A stretch of 15,412 bases of DNA, from contig JNEM01016677.1 in NCBI GenBank assembly GCA_000697335.1, forward strand, positions 1-15,412, read 5' to 3'. The notes beneath the pieces are model-generated. The model was not told the DNA's origin. It ran no database searches and worked only from the letters and a program-made list of their open reading frames with translations. This document shows, piece by piece, positions 1 to 10,541 of this stretch (the stretch's first letter is position 1; every line of letters begins with the position of its first letter). Source of the stretch: Conidiobolus incongruus B7586 (lineage: Eukaryota > Entomophthoromycota > Entomophthoromycetes > Entomophthorales > Conidiobolaceae). Made by a program: the position numbers and the translations under genes.

Positions 1-2130
1 ATAATTATATTATATATATAATCAAGGCTATAAAAATTATTCTAATTATTTTTAATTAAAAAAACTATTATATTTGGTATATTTATTAGACTATAACTTA
101 TATTATTATAATTGTTTTAGGCAATTAAAAATTAATTTATAAGAAAGAAAATTCCATACAAAAGTTAATTAGTTTGTATAATATCAAATTTTAGTCATAA
201 ATAAAGAGAACTGATTTTTCAGTATTAGAAGCTTATAAAATTTATAGCAAAAAGATATTAGTAAATAAAGAAAGTATTGATTTTATATTATATATTTATT
301 TTTTTAACTTATATATGTAAATATTTATTTATTTTTAATCTCAAAGATTTCTAATTAATTTAAATTTAAAGTAACAATTTCAATATTATTAATTATTTTT
401 TTATAAATTTCAAATTAAATAAGAGATAAATATTAATCAGAATAATTATACTATTATTTAACATAAACAGTTTGAAGTTACCAAATTGTATAATATTGCT
501 TTAAATATCAAAAATCTTCCCAAATATTTAAAATAAATCACTTATAAATTAAAAATGACAAAATATAACGCCAAAAACGTCAAATTAATTAATATTACAT
601 ATGAATATCAATAAACTAAGCCAGTTTGGAGATTTTTTTTCAAGATTTTTAAAAATTATAATCAATTCCATATTAAATATATGATCTGATTTTTACAACG
701 ATGGTTTTCGATATATGCCACGTTGATTAGATTTTATATTAGGAGAGAATTATTGGTATTATTCAGTGTTTTAAATTAGTTTGAAATTGGGATTATGGTT
801 GATTAGATTAGATAATTATTTAATGTTATTCTCATAAATAACATCATTATAAATAAATATGAGTAATTATTACCTATAAAATAATTAATCTGTTAATACG
901 CAATATGATCGAAAGAATAATAAAAATACATTCAATATATTCAGAAAGAATAACCCATGTTAAATATTAACAACTCGAAATCACATTACTGTGAATCTTG
1001 ATCCAATATCCAAATATATACTCAGACCCTGACTGACAAATTGTTGATTCAGCTTATTCAAATCGTAGATTAAGGGTTTAACGTATTAAAAATTAAGATC
1101 AATATAATTTAACATTATATCCCAAATTAATTTGATTGGCTTTTGTTTGATCATTTTATTTTATGTTAAATATTTAATAAATTTTAATTTAGACAAAAAT
1201 TTTAAATTATAAAATTGATAAATAATTTAGTGTATTTTATTTTAAAAAATTAAAAAAAATAATTAAAAAAATAAGAGGTTTACTTAATTAATAATTAATT
1301 AGAATTCTCATTATATATCAAATCCAACTAAATGGGGGAAAATATATGCCATCTGTTAGATTATAAAAGTCAATAACGTCAATCAATTACGCCTTAACAT
1401 TCTAATTTGCCAACTATTTATTACTATTGTAAATCTTAATGTTTTATAATGTTAGGTTCATAGACTATAGTTATTGACGGTGATATTGCTTAAAATAACT
1501 GTTTAAGCATTAATTATAATTAATATATTTTTAATTGATTTTTGTCCAATAGAATTACCATTTATTGTCAACTTAATAAAATATAAAATCAATCTTAAAT
1601 CTTTTAATTTTAATAGAAAAACTATTATAAATGAATATCAAAGTATTTAGCTATTTGCATTTGTAATTTAGATTGTAACAACCCATCATCAACACATCAA
1701 AGCTGCACAACATATAAAATAATATTTTGTCATCTTTACATGTACTTGAAACTAAGTAAAATATTTAACCTATTTAAAACTACATAATTCTAGTGCATAA
1801 ATTCAAAATTAAAAACTGCATTAATTTATGATTCAGAGAAATAATTAGTGGGAATATTTAGTAGTGAGAATAAATTATTGGATTAAAATATTTATTAATT
1901 GATAATTTTATTTTTTTGAATTGTAAAAATTATATTTATAATTTATTATAATAAATTAATTAATTAATTTTTGAAAATTAATATGATGAATTGAATATTT
2001 AATATTAATTTTACCAGTTTGAAGAAGTGATCAAAAGGAGTATAATCATCCTAAAAAACTACCTAAAATTAATTAATTAATTATTGGAACGTTTAAGGAG
2101 CTTCAAAACAAATAAAAAAAAATCAATTTA
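1..2130. other. AT-rich intergenic stretch, no gene recognised
   Basis: Both strands are rich in stop codons and the DNA is dominated by A/T runs and TTAA-type repeats, for example near 1960 and 2075. The only patch with a longer open frame is 981-1085 on the minus strand, about 32 codons without a usable start. It contains a run such as LNKLNQQFVSQGLSIYLD but I could not assign it to a family. It may be a gene relic or chance. I see no tRNA, rRNA or transposon terminus here. Confidence 0.6.
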
Positions 2131-3424
2131 TGGACGATCCTTATTCATATGAACATCCAAACAAATTGGATATGTTCAAAGAAATCCATTCTGGGTTCTT
2201 TACCCTTCGAATTTCTCGTTTTTGAAAGAATTTTTCTGTAGAAAATATATTCTCCGGTCTCTTTGAATATAACCATAATAAGGTTAATTAAAATATGGTC
2301 CTCAATATTAGGTATCATATGAGCATTCAAGATCCATTATAAATTATAAAATCACTATAAATTTGAAAAGAAATTAATTTAAATAAATTAATTAATGGGT
2401 AATTAGTTGTTGTGATAGTCTATACTTTATTATTGAAAAAGTTCATCATTTTATTCAACAATACTTTTGTAATTATTATTATTTGGTGTATTTAAAGATT
2501 CAGGGAGAATTGATGTGATTGAAGAGGAGGGAGAATTGGTGAGAACAAAAAAGTGGATGATTTCATCCAATTAAACGTTTCCATAATGAAAATATCTAGT
2601 GTGAATACATTATATTTTAAAACTAAAAAACGGATGCATTTTAAGTCTCTCTGTTAAAATAAAATCCAATTAATGATTTCATTATCCGACAAGTATGTAG
2701 AATTTTCTTAAATTTAGCTGGGGACTGGGGAATGGATCATTTACTATATATTTCTTGGTATATAGTCTAAAATTCTAATTGTTTTAAAACTTGGAAACGG
2801 AGTGACTAGGATGGTCAAATAATTGGTATTGATGATACTTTATGCTAAGTGTATTCATCCAATTAATTAAAAATGAAACAATAGTAGATCTCAGGTATAA
2901 AAATAAATCTTTATGTGTATTTTGTTGATTTGATGTGATTGGTTATTATTATAACTCATGAGTAAATGAATGAATATGTTTATTAAATGGAAATAGGTAC
3001 AATTGTAATCCCATATGATGAAATCATAGCATTTGAAAAAGTGAGATTCAAACTTGGCTAAGTTAATCACACTTGATGAAGTGATGAGAAAATTGAAGGA
3101 TATGGGAAGTGATACAAAAATTGAATTCAATTATCCCTAATTGGCACTCTCAATATCACTTTTAAAACTTATCTCTCACCCAAATTTCGGTTTGAAATAT
3201 TAAATTTGACGGGATTTGTGGGAGTGTCAGTATGAGGTTTCAAACTGAGTGAGTCAAAGAGATTGAGTTGGTTTGAATTTAATATAGAATTATAATTGGA
3301 TGAATTCTGGAAAATTCAGTTTAATACAAAATACACATAACAAAGCAAAAAATAAAAATGTAAAAAGTGATAATATATAGTTATGATTCAGATAAATATA
3401 CAATATATTTTTAAATATAAAAAA
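2131..3424. other. Intergenic region downstream of the Lst2-like gene, short frames only
   Basis: Base composition is a little less AT-rich than further left, and a few short frames look mildly coding-like. One on the plus strand begins with ATG at about 2130 (MDDPYSYEHPNKLDMF...) and closes after about 31 codons. Another on the plus strand begins near 2985 (MEIGTIVIPYDEIIAFEKV...) and closes after 24 codons. Neither continues through a plausible intron and neither resembles a family I know. The stretch next to 3425 should contain the 3' UTR and poly(A) site of the minus-strand gene, but no single signal stands out in such AT-rich sequence. Confidence 0.45.
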
Positions 3425-4660
3425 CTATTTTTGAAGGCCTTGGAAAACGGTTTCCATAGCACGCACCAGCCACTTAGCATTATTCCCGTAACAGAGAGAA
3501 TCGGCAACCTGGCACAATAACTTGAAGGCTTGGTGCACTTGAGCTTCAGCGCAGAGATTGTGCGAGCTGTCCTCGCCACTGCTGCTAGAGCTCCCGTCAC
3601 TCTCACCAGAGCTCAATTGAATTTTTAGATTTTGGAGCTGAGTGCGGTTAAAACTTTTTACCAATTGGTGGATTTTTTTTAATTTAGTCAAATGAGGCAA
3701 AAACCAAGTAAAACAATTGTCTGGTCGTTCCAAATCCACCAACCGGTACTTTTGGTGAAGAATACAGTTGAGGAGCGTGAGTCTAGGAAGACTGATCATG
3801 AGATCAGGGTCAACGCACTCGACTTGCGATGTCTGGACGTAGCCTTTGGCAATGGATTTATGCAAGGTTTTATGGAGAGCGTGAACGAGTAAGGGAAATT
3901 GAGGGGGTAGACTTTCGAGTTCCGATTTGGAGCGGTGATAGCTCAAAAATAAAATTGCTTCAAATTGTGTCCAAGCATGATCAAAGTCAATCAAAACGTC
4001 GTATAGACTCTGGTAGGGAGGTTCTGGACAAGTAGTCGCGCGGAGGTAAAATACCTGACGTAGAGCTTGATATGCAGCGATCAGCTGTAATGCTGGAGTC
4101 ATTAACTGATCTGTATTTTGTTCTAAGCCACGAATCTGAAATCCATTTGTGAGAGCTTGAGCAGCGAATAGGACATATTCCCTAAAACCGCTCTCTAAAG
4201 CTTCACGATCTTCCAAGGGAAGATTCGTCCTGTGGGGCTTGGGGCATTTGAGACCATCATCCATATCTTTGTAAATGAGAAATACAGCATCTAAAACAAT
4301 AGCTTGAGCGTGATGAATTTGATCCATTAGGAAATGGAACTGAGGACCTTTGAGATGCTCAATGCGACTCAGTGTATTTGTAGCCTCTGTTAATTTTTGT
4401 TCAGCATGAAAGTGAAGTGATAGTAGGTTGGATTTGTTAAGAGGAGGCGCTAGAAGTGTTTGAGTGTTATGATGTGAAATAGGGTTGAAAATAGCAAGTA
4501 CAGAAGGTGTGGGTGCTGAGTGCGGTGGTATTAGAAGATGATGAGGTGAGGTTCTATGAAGAGGTGGAGGGACAGCAAATCTGGCCACCGAAGGCGGTGT
4601 GATGCTGGGGTATTGATTTGATGATATTGTTGACATAGGTCGCAAAGAATATGTTGTCAT
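3425..4660 (-). CDS. Lst2/ZFYVE28-family protein lacking the FYVE domain
   Basis: Intact 411-residue single-exon gene ending in TAG. Residues 1-75 are a low-complexity Ser/Pro/His/Thr-rich leader. Residues 78-350 match the conserved N-terminal region of animal Lst2 (ZFYVE28): an HAEQKLTEA segment, the helix GPQFHFLMDQIHHAQAIVLD at 105-124, and the hallmark ECVDPDLMISLPRL at 281-294, which corresponds to DPALMFTIPRL in animals. Residues 350-367 are an acidic Ser-rich linker. Residues 375-406 (VHQAFKLLCQVADSL...) match the animal segment LHRLFVCISGVADQLQ. Animal Lst2 ends in a PI3P-binding FYVE finger and acts at endosomes to limit EGFR signalling. Here the protein stops before that domain and no FYVE-like Cys pattern is present. 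The ATG at 4660 is the first in frame, because an in-frame TGA lies upstream. The gene is GC-balanced in AT-rich surroundings. Family membership comes from my memory of the conserved motifs; an endosomal role is inference. Confidence 0.85.
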   Translation of the reverse strand: MTTYSLRPMSTISSNQYPSITPPSVARFAVPPPLHRTSPHHLLIPPHSAPTPSVLAIFNPISHHNTQTLLAPPLNKSNLLSLHFHAEQKLTEATNTLSRIEHLKGPQFHFLMDQIHHAQAIVLDAVFLIYKDMDDGLKCPKPHRTNLPLEDREALESGFREYVLFAAQALTNGFQIRGLEQNTDQLMTPALQLIAAYQALRQVFYLRATTCPEPPYQSLYDVLIDFDHAWTQFEAILFLSYHRSKSELESLPPQFPLLVHALHKTLHKSIAKGYVQTSQVECVDPDLMISLPRLTLLNCILHQKYRLVDLERPDNCFTWFLPHLTKLKKIHQLVKSFNRTQLQNLKIQLSSGESDGSSSSSGEDSSHNLCAEAQVHQAFKLLCQVADSLCYGNNAKWLVRAMETVFQGLQK

Positions 4661-4882
4661 TTTTGAGAAATATTTTGGAGTTGATATATAACCAATGAGA
4701 ATTCAGGACAGGCTGATAAACTTGAGAGAGAGATTAGAATTTACAAATAAAATAATCAATACAATAATATACAAGAGAATACAAACACCAGTTCAATAAA
4801 TGAACGGAATAAGATGTGTAGTGATTTCACTAACAATGAGATTGAGCCAAGGAAATAAAAGAAGGCGGTTGGAGCTATGGTC

Positions 4883-4890
4883 CTTATATA
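4883..4890 (-). promoter_or_regulatory. TATA box of the Lst2-like gene
   Basis: On the minus strand the sequence reads TATATAAG inside GCTATATAAGGAC, set in locally GC-balanced DNA, so it is not simply background. It lies about 225 bases upstream of the ATG at 4660, which would give a 5' leader of roughly 190 bases if transcription starts about 30 bases downstream. Confidence 0.5.
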
Positions 4891-4977
4891 GCACAGCAGG
4901 CAAATTTCGAGTTACCGAAATTGGAAGGAGGGGGAAATTTGGGTGATTTGGAGGGAGGAGGAGAAGTCCGATTCAGG

Positions 4978-4982
4978 ATTGG
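4978..4982 (-). promoter_or_regulatory. CCAAT box upstream of the TATA box
   Basis: The minus strand reads ATCCAATCC here, about 90 bases upstream of the TATA motif, the usual spacing for a CCAAT-binding (Hap/NF-Y) site. A second CCAAT on the same strand is at 5080-5084. Single pentamers are weak evidence; spacing and strand make this one plausible. Confidence 0.35.
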
Positions 4983-5330
4983 ATACTACTATTAATGATT
5001 GATTTGGTTTTTGGTTTTTCTCATTGAAAGTTTCAGCACCCAATGATAGGCAGAGTTGTCCATCAACACCAAACGCTCTATTGGATGTCTAGTTTCCTAA
5101 TTAGGCAAATTCGTTGATTAGGTTAGGATGGGTTCATTTTCATCGGTTGACTAGAAGAAGCCAACTGCTAATATTTCGATGAGTGTGAGCGAGAATAGCT
5201 GAATTGTGTTTAGTCACCACGGAGGTTGAGCTAGGTAGTTTGAAGATACTGAAAGAGGATTCGGAGACATTCAGGGAGCATGAATTAATTACAGGGACTT
5301 TGCATTGTTCGGCATCTCACTTTACAGTTT

Positions 5331-8300
5331 ATAAATAATTTCTATATGAATATATGAATGAAATTGCATGTTAAGAATCACTGGCAGTAGAAAAATGGAC
5401 GTCTGAAAGAAGCTTATGATTATTCAGAACCCTGAAAATTAATATAAAATGGGATAAAAATGCATCTTTGTTAATAAATATATGTCATCTATAATGGTCA
5501 ATTAGATATATCAAGGTATTCCATGTAGATTATATTCTATTATAATGAAAATAGGAATAATCAACATCAACAAAATTTCTTCCTATCATATAATTTCAAA
5601 CGATTATCACATTGAGTTTAGAAGTTCTATTAAAAATTGCATCTAAAAATGCTATACATATGATTTAATCATATATTTAATATTAATTTTAATATTTGAA
5701 ATGTATTTTGAATTCAATTTTATTAATAAAAGGCTATAGTTATATAAATCTATGTCAATCCACTATATTTGTTTCAAGATTAATAACCAGAGTAATTGAT
5801 TTGAATAATATAAAATTATTCGAAGATTACTATTTTAATCTCGTACTATAATAGTCAAGGTATATTCATATTAATAATGGTAATAAAGTATAGATATAAC
5901 TAATTGAAATATATCAATTTGATATAAAATTTCCATTAATCATAATATATTCTGAAGAGGATTGATTGTTTGAAATCAATTTTCCATAATTTTTATCAAA
6001 TAGTTAATGATATTATCAGTGAAGAATAATGATATATCAATAAGAGTATGCTTTAATTTAAAGTTTATTTATAATGATTTCTTAAGTGAGGTTAGAGTTG
6101 AACAAAATCAAAATATTTTTTATGATTACCTCCTATTTAATACATCGTCAAAATCATCATAATAATAATTTTTAAATTTACACCTTTATAAAAATAATAA
6201 AATTCATGATATTTCACCCAATATTTAAGATATTTAATTATAATGGTTTATAGATAATATATCTAATAACTCTATAATATTCAGTTAAAAACCTGGTTGA
6301 TTTTATTACTTTTAAAAATATTAATATATTCAATTTTACTTGAACTGATGAAGATACTATAAAAAATTTTAATAATCGTGTCAAATTACTAAAATTATAA
6401 AGAATTTTCACGGCTTTATTATATTCTCTCTTCCTCCAACATTTTTGAGAACAATATTGCACTGGTAATTTTCTAGGATTGACAATTTTTAACTCTATAA
6501 GCTCTATTTCGCATTATTATAATTTACATATTTAAAATCAGTTGTGATGTGTTATTTTTTATTTTGGATATTTTATGAGTCCGAGTGCTGGTTCTTACTA
6601 GATTTTCTGGATCAGGTTCAAATTTTTAGCCAAATTCATTATCTGCTACAATCCTAAATGCTTTCAAATCATTTTTGACCCAGTATACCTGTGTACTTCT
6701 AATCATCACTTTGAGCTCGATTATACCATTGTAAAATACACTATCCATGGCTATATTGTAATTTAATCAGGAACAGCGAGTAAAGATGAGGCTACTGGTT
6801 CGGCTACTTAATTCATTAACTCATCCTCAACCTTCCAGTTAGTTTCAATATTTTTAAAACTTTCTCATGGTGAAAACAAATTCTGGTTAAATCCGAATAA
6901 AAATAATAATAAACTAAAAATAAATCAAAAACTAATGAGAAAATTAAATGAATGTATGACAATCAAAAATAAAATTATTTTTGGAATTTTATAAATATTT
7001 GTTGAATTGTTTTGGTTGAATTTATTCCCCCAATATCAGTATTAGTATGAGTTACAGTTTTATCATTATACACTTTCCAGATTGTTCATAACAAAAAGCT
7101 ATTCATTCATTATTAATTTATCAGATAACTGTTATGCAATATTAATTAAAGCATAAAATAAAAAAAATAGCGAAATAATGAAACATCAATTCAATATGGA
7201 TAATTACACGATATTCAATCTATCAAAATATACCCAAAACAATACCTTATCATAACAGTTTCACAATTTAAGATTCATGAATAATTTAAGCCAAAAATAC
7301 CATAAAATCAAGTGTTTAAAATTAGTATTTATTATTATTTATTTGAGCTAAAAATTGAATTACAGGTAAAGTTAATTTTCAAAATACACGGGATCTCCTA
7401 TTTTTAGTGCTATTATAATTATATATATTTTTGATTGTATATTCAACCCTATAAGTTAATGATATCATAATCTTAAATAAATATTTAATCAAAATCTATA
7501 GTTTAACAAAAACTACCCATAAATAAAAATAAACTTGAATCAACTATAATACAATGTTGATAAAAATAGAGTATTTAATGGAACTTGAATCATACGTAGA
7601 AGTTAGGTAAATAAGTTAAAAATCCGTAGTTCCCAGGTCCCTAAGGATCGGACTTTGTGCTTTATTCAGCTCTTAATGACATCCCATTAAATGTTTGTGA
7701 TTATTTTTTATTATACCAATCAGAAATTGGTCTAATTTTAAGGCATTGATTATTTATTGATCCAAATTAATTATAACTACTCTTAATTAAATTGCACAAC
7801 TTTTGAATCCTTAAGGACTATCAAGTAAAAATGATCGATATTCATACATAGATTTTCACACTACTTATTTTTAAATTATTTTATTTTTAAATTTTATTTA
7901 TATCAATTGATATAACCATGAAAAATTGTTGAGATTATATCATTGTCATAGCTAAGAATTACTAATAAATATTATTCAATTAATAATTTATTTATCAAAT
8001 CTTTAGAACAGTTCCATATTGATTGGATAAAAAAACTATGGTAACAATTAAGATTCTAATGCATTAGAATTATAATTAGATACTCTGCCATGAAAATTGG
8101 TAAATTAATTGATGCTGAAATATTTTTTTAAAGATTGTGGCATTTGAATTTGATATTCACATTTTCAAATTTTGATTCATTTAATATTAAAATCAAGTAA
8201 TGATTATATATTGGCAATAACACAATTTACTTATTTCCTACACTATTACATAGATCATTTTATATATTATTAAATTGTATCAAATCCTCAAAAGCTATAA

Positions 8301-9408
8301 TATTTTGTCATTTACTAGTCGTATAATGTTATTATATAACTATAAAATTAATTGATTCAAAAATTTACATGTTTTATATAATCAAATTTAATGGAATTTC
8401 AACTCAAACGTTTATATTTTTCACATTATCAACCAATTAATATGATTATATGAATTATGAATATAATAATATCTCTCTGAGAAGTTTAAAATCATTAAAT
8501 AAAGAATTATTATTCTATTCTATATTATTTTCCAACCTTTGAAATATTATTTAATATAATTTTTAATGATTTAATAATGTAGTGCATTAATTTTGGAATA
8601 TCTAATCTCAAATATAAAAAATTTTGAAATACTCAGTTGAAATAAAAACAGTCGGGATCCGAATACCGATATATTATGACTAATTGGAAATAAATTCAAC
8701 AGTTTTTGAAAATGCATAGCCCATACAACATCTATTTTTAAATTACTTAACATTTGCTCACAGTAATTGAGCATTCATACAATTAAGCTGAAACGATTGT
8801 GAATTTCGTAGTTTCAGAAAAGTACCAAAGTTTTAAACTTTAATTTTTCTAATACAATCAATGGGGATTTTTGAATAAGTTGCTATAAAGAGGGGGAGAA
8901 TTTGAACTGAGTGTTTTCATAAGTTTGATTTATTAATTCAATTTCTATTTAGAATAAAATATAATTATATTGATATTTTTAATAATTTTTTGCCACCAAG
9001 TATATCTAAAGTAAAGACATTTATATCATAATACTATGAATACTATTAATATATATTTATATACAAGATATTATATAAAAGAGTTGAATTAATCAATCAG
9101 AAAATATTTTGGTTTCATATCATAGATATCTTAATAATAAATTATTTTCTTTGATTTCCTTTTTAATATACATAATTATATAACCTATATATAATTCAAT
9201 AAAATATTAAAACTGAATATTAATCATATTCACTGAATCATAACAATATCAATTTTACTCCTAATAGTTTTAATTTAAATTCAATGAATTAGAAATTTAT
9301 TAAATAATATTGAAAAAAGTCATCCCATAATTATATATATTTAGTCCAAATTGAATATATTTGATCTATGATTCAGTCATATATCACTATAATAAAATTT
9401 GATGATAA
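5331..9408. other. Long AT-rich intergenic region
   Basis: About 4 kb with no gene I can support. The open frames present are composed of AT-type codons (Ile, Asn, Lys, Tyr, Phe) and look like background. Exceptions in base composition are the patch at about 6540-6850, which holds a decayed open frame listed separately, a small patch at about 7622-7690, and a short one at about 8650-8672. The last few hundred bases before 9409 should contain the promoter of the Yaf9-like gene, but I cannot pick out a TATA box against this background. Confidence 0.5.
6524..6748 (-). pseudogene. Interrupted open frame of unknown family
   Basis: On the minus strand one frame runs for about 75 codons with a single interruption, starting at an ATG. 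Its residue composition is unlike the AT-driven background: segments such as STQVYWVKNDLKAFRIVADN and FEPDPENLVRTSTRTHKISK contain Trp, Asp, Glu, Pro and Arg in protein-like proportions. Further upstream on the same strand (6750-6845) there are more short protein-like pieces in other frames. I do not recognise the family. It may be the remnant of a host gene or of a mobile element, or an exon whose partners I could not find. Confidence 0.35.
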
Positions 9409-10252
9409 ATGACTACAAAATCTTTACTTGGAAGTACATCAAAAAGAATTAAAGTATATAATTAATTTATTAATATCTTAATGATTTTTAATAATATTAA
9501 TTATTATAGGGTGAATGCTGGACTTACCCTATTGTTTACGGTAATACATCTTCTCCTTTGAATTTAAAGAAGAAAAATACCAAAAATCCTGATCATACGC
9601 ACCAATGGACTCTATTTGTAAGGGGTATTAATAATGAGGACTTGAGTCCCATTATCAAGAAAGTAACTTTTAAATTGCATGAAAGTTTCCCCAATTCCAA
9701 CCAAAATATTGAAAAATTCCCATTTGAAATTAATGAGACTGGATGGGGTGAATTTGAAGTACAAATTAAAATTCATTTTACACCAATGGTCTTAGAGAAG
9801 CCTGTGATCCTCTATCATATGATTAGATTACACCCTTTGGCAGAAACCAAAAATGTTTGACAAGTTGGGGATACTGTTTATTCAGTTCGATACGATGAAT
9901 TTGTAATTTTATTATATAATTTATATAGTATATTTAATATGATTTTACTAATTATTTTTTAGGTATTTAATGAACCTAACGAAGCGTTGAACAATTATTT
10001 TTATTCACATCCACCACCTACATTACCACCAACAGCAGTAGATCACCTTCCATTCAGTAAATATTAAATCAATATACGTCTATATAGTTTATTAAACTAA
10101 TATGATTCAATTAATTAGGTGTAGAAGATGAAAAAAAGGAGAGGAAATTTTTAAAAGAATTATCCTTACAAACTCGGATGGATAATCAAAAGTTAAAATT
10201 AGAAATCGCCCAATTGCAGCGTGAGATTCAAGCTTATAAGAAAGAACTGTAA
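9409..10252 (+). CDS. yaf9: Yaf9/GAS41-type YEATS-domain protein, four exons, one in-frame TGA
   Basis: Exons as I read them: 9409-9453, 9510-9902, 9963-10056, 10119-10252, giving 221 codons before the final TAA (yeast Yaf9 and human GAS41 are about 226-227 aa). Exon 1 gives MTTKSLLGSTSKRIK and joins in phase to GECWTYPIVYGNT, the usual start of the YEATS domain (residues about 13-125). The acyl-lysine reader residues of GAS41 have clear counterparts: H46 in HTHQW, H72 and S74 in LHESF, W94 and F97 in ETGWGEF. After the domain come YDEFVFNEP and a Pro-rich loop. A C-terminal coiled coil (residues about 179-221, with LSLQTRMDN and IAQLQREIQAYKKEL) is where Yaf9 docks in SWR1 and NuA4. The introns are GT-AG with ACTAAT-like branch sites in the last two. 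Codon 132 is TGA (9858-9860), between the YEATS domain and the coiled coil, with clear homology continuing in frame after it. It may be a nonsense allele (CGA to TGA is the simplest route), a read-through site or a sequence error. Confidence 0.9.
9454..9509 (+). other. yaf9 intron 1
   Basis: A 56-base intron starting GTATAT and ending TTATTATAG, phase 0. Removing it joins SKRIK to GECWTYPIVYGN, matching the start of fungal Yaf9 proteins. The branch site is weak, perhaps the CTTAAT about 30 bases before the acceptor. Confidence 0.85.
9903..9962 (+). other. yaf9 intron 2
   Basis: A 60-base intron with donor GTAATT, branch-like TTACTAATT and acceptor TTTTTTAG. It splits YDEF from VFNEP in phase 0, restoring the conserved YDEFVFNEP segment. 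Confidence 0.9.
10057..10118 (+). other. yaf9 intron 3
   Basis: A 62-base intron with donor GTAAAT, branch-like AAACTAATA and acceptor TTAATTAG. It splits a Ser codon (A|GT) and joins the Pro-rich loop to the C-terminal coiled coil. Confidence 0.9.
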
Positions 10253-10463
10253 TTATTTTTTGATTTTTATTATTGCTACATAGTTCGTTAATTTTAATTG
10301 TTCATATATATTGTATTTTTATTTTTTTTTTATTAAATCTATCATTTTCATTTTAAATCATATCTTTTTTTAATTATTTAAGAGTATTTTTATTTATCAT
10401 AACTTTTATTAATTAATAAGGAAGAGTTAGTATTAGCATAATGAAGTAAAAAGTTATATCATT

Positions 10464-10483
10464 TTGTCACAGAATTGTGACAA
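10464..10483. repeat. Perfect inverted repeat, 8-bp arms
   Basis: Arms TTGTCACA and TGTGACAA flank a 4-base spacer GAAT. The arms contain G and C, so this is not a chance AT palindrome of the kind common here. It lies about 210 bases upstream of the GC-rich island and 210 bases downstream of the yaf9 stop. It could be a dimeric transcription-factor site. Confidence 0.6.
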
Positions 10484-10541
10484 TTGATTTGAAACAACCT
10501 ATTGACTAATTTGATACTTTTTATGATGAATTATTCAGTTG

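Larger units (their letters stand above)
4661..5330 (-). promoter_or_regulatory. GC-elevated upstream region of the Lst2-like gene
   Basis: This stretch is far less AT-rich than the DNA beyond it and lies directly 5' of the minus-strand gene. It contains a TATA box (4883-4890), CCAAT motifs (4978-4982 and 5080-5084, read on the minus strand) and a strongly purine-biased tract on the plus strand at 4921-4968. Short frames without a good start also occur: about 58 codons on the minus strand ending near 5147 and about 49 codons on the plus strand ending near 5335. They could be leader-exon sequence, a divergent transcript or chance. I found no family for them. Confidence 0.5.

Noticed and set aside
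1930-2090. TTAA-rich runs as a possible origin or telomeric repeat
   Set aside because: Simple AT-rich microsatellite-like sequence with no further structure and no TTAGGG-type units.
2145-2330. Minus-strand ORF of 61 codons (MNAHMIPNIEDHIL...)
   Set aside because: Composition follows the AT-rich background, no recognisable motif, and no partner exons.
2891-3130. Minus-strand ORF of 79 codons rich in Ile, Asn, Tyr, Phe
   Set aside because: The residue mix is what random AT-rich DNA gives, and the opposite strand looks no less coding-like.
3692-4035. Two plus-strand ORFs of 66 and 68 codons
   Set aside because: They lie antisense within the well-supported Lst2-like gene and have no independent support.
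6238-6462. Minus-strand ORF of 74 codons
   Set aside because: AT-driven composition with no domain. It does not connect to the decayed frame at 6524-6748.
8571-8774. Minus-strand ORF of 67 codons
   Set aside because: Same reasoning: background-like composition and no family.
9855-9890. A tiny GT-AG intron removing the TGA in yaf9
   Set aside because: The only candidates are 10 or 31 bases long, neither a multiple of three, with a poor GTTTGA donor. The 31-base option would also destroy the conserved VYSVRYDEF segment.
9409-10252. Alternative genetic code with TGA as Trp
   Set aside because: Only one TGA is involved, Trp is otherwise encoded by TGG in both genes, and the usual fungal nuclear code explains everything else.
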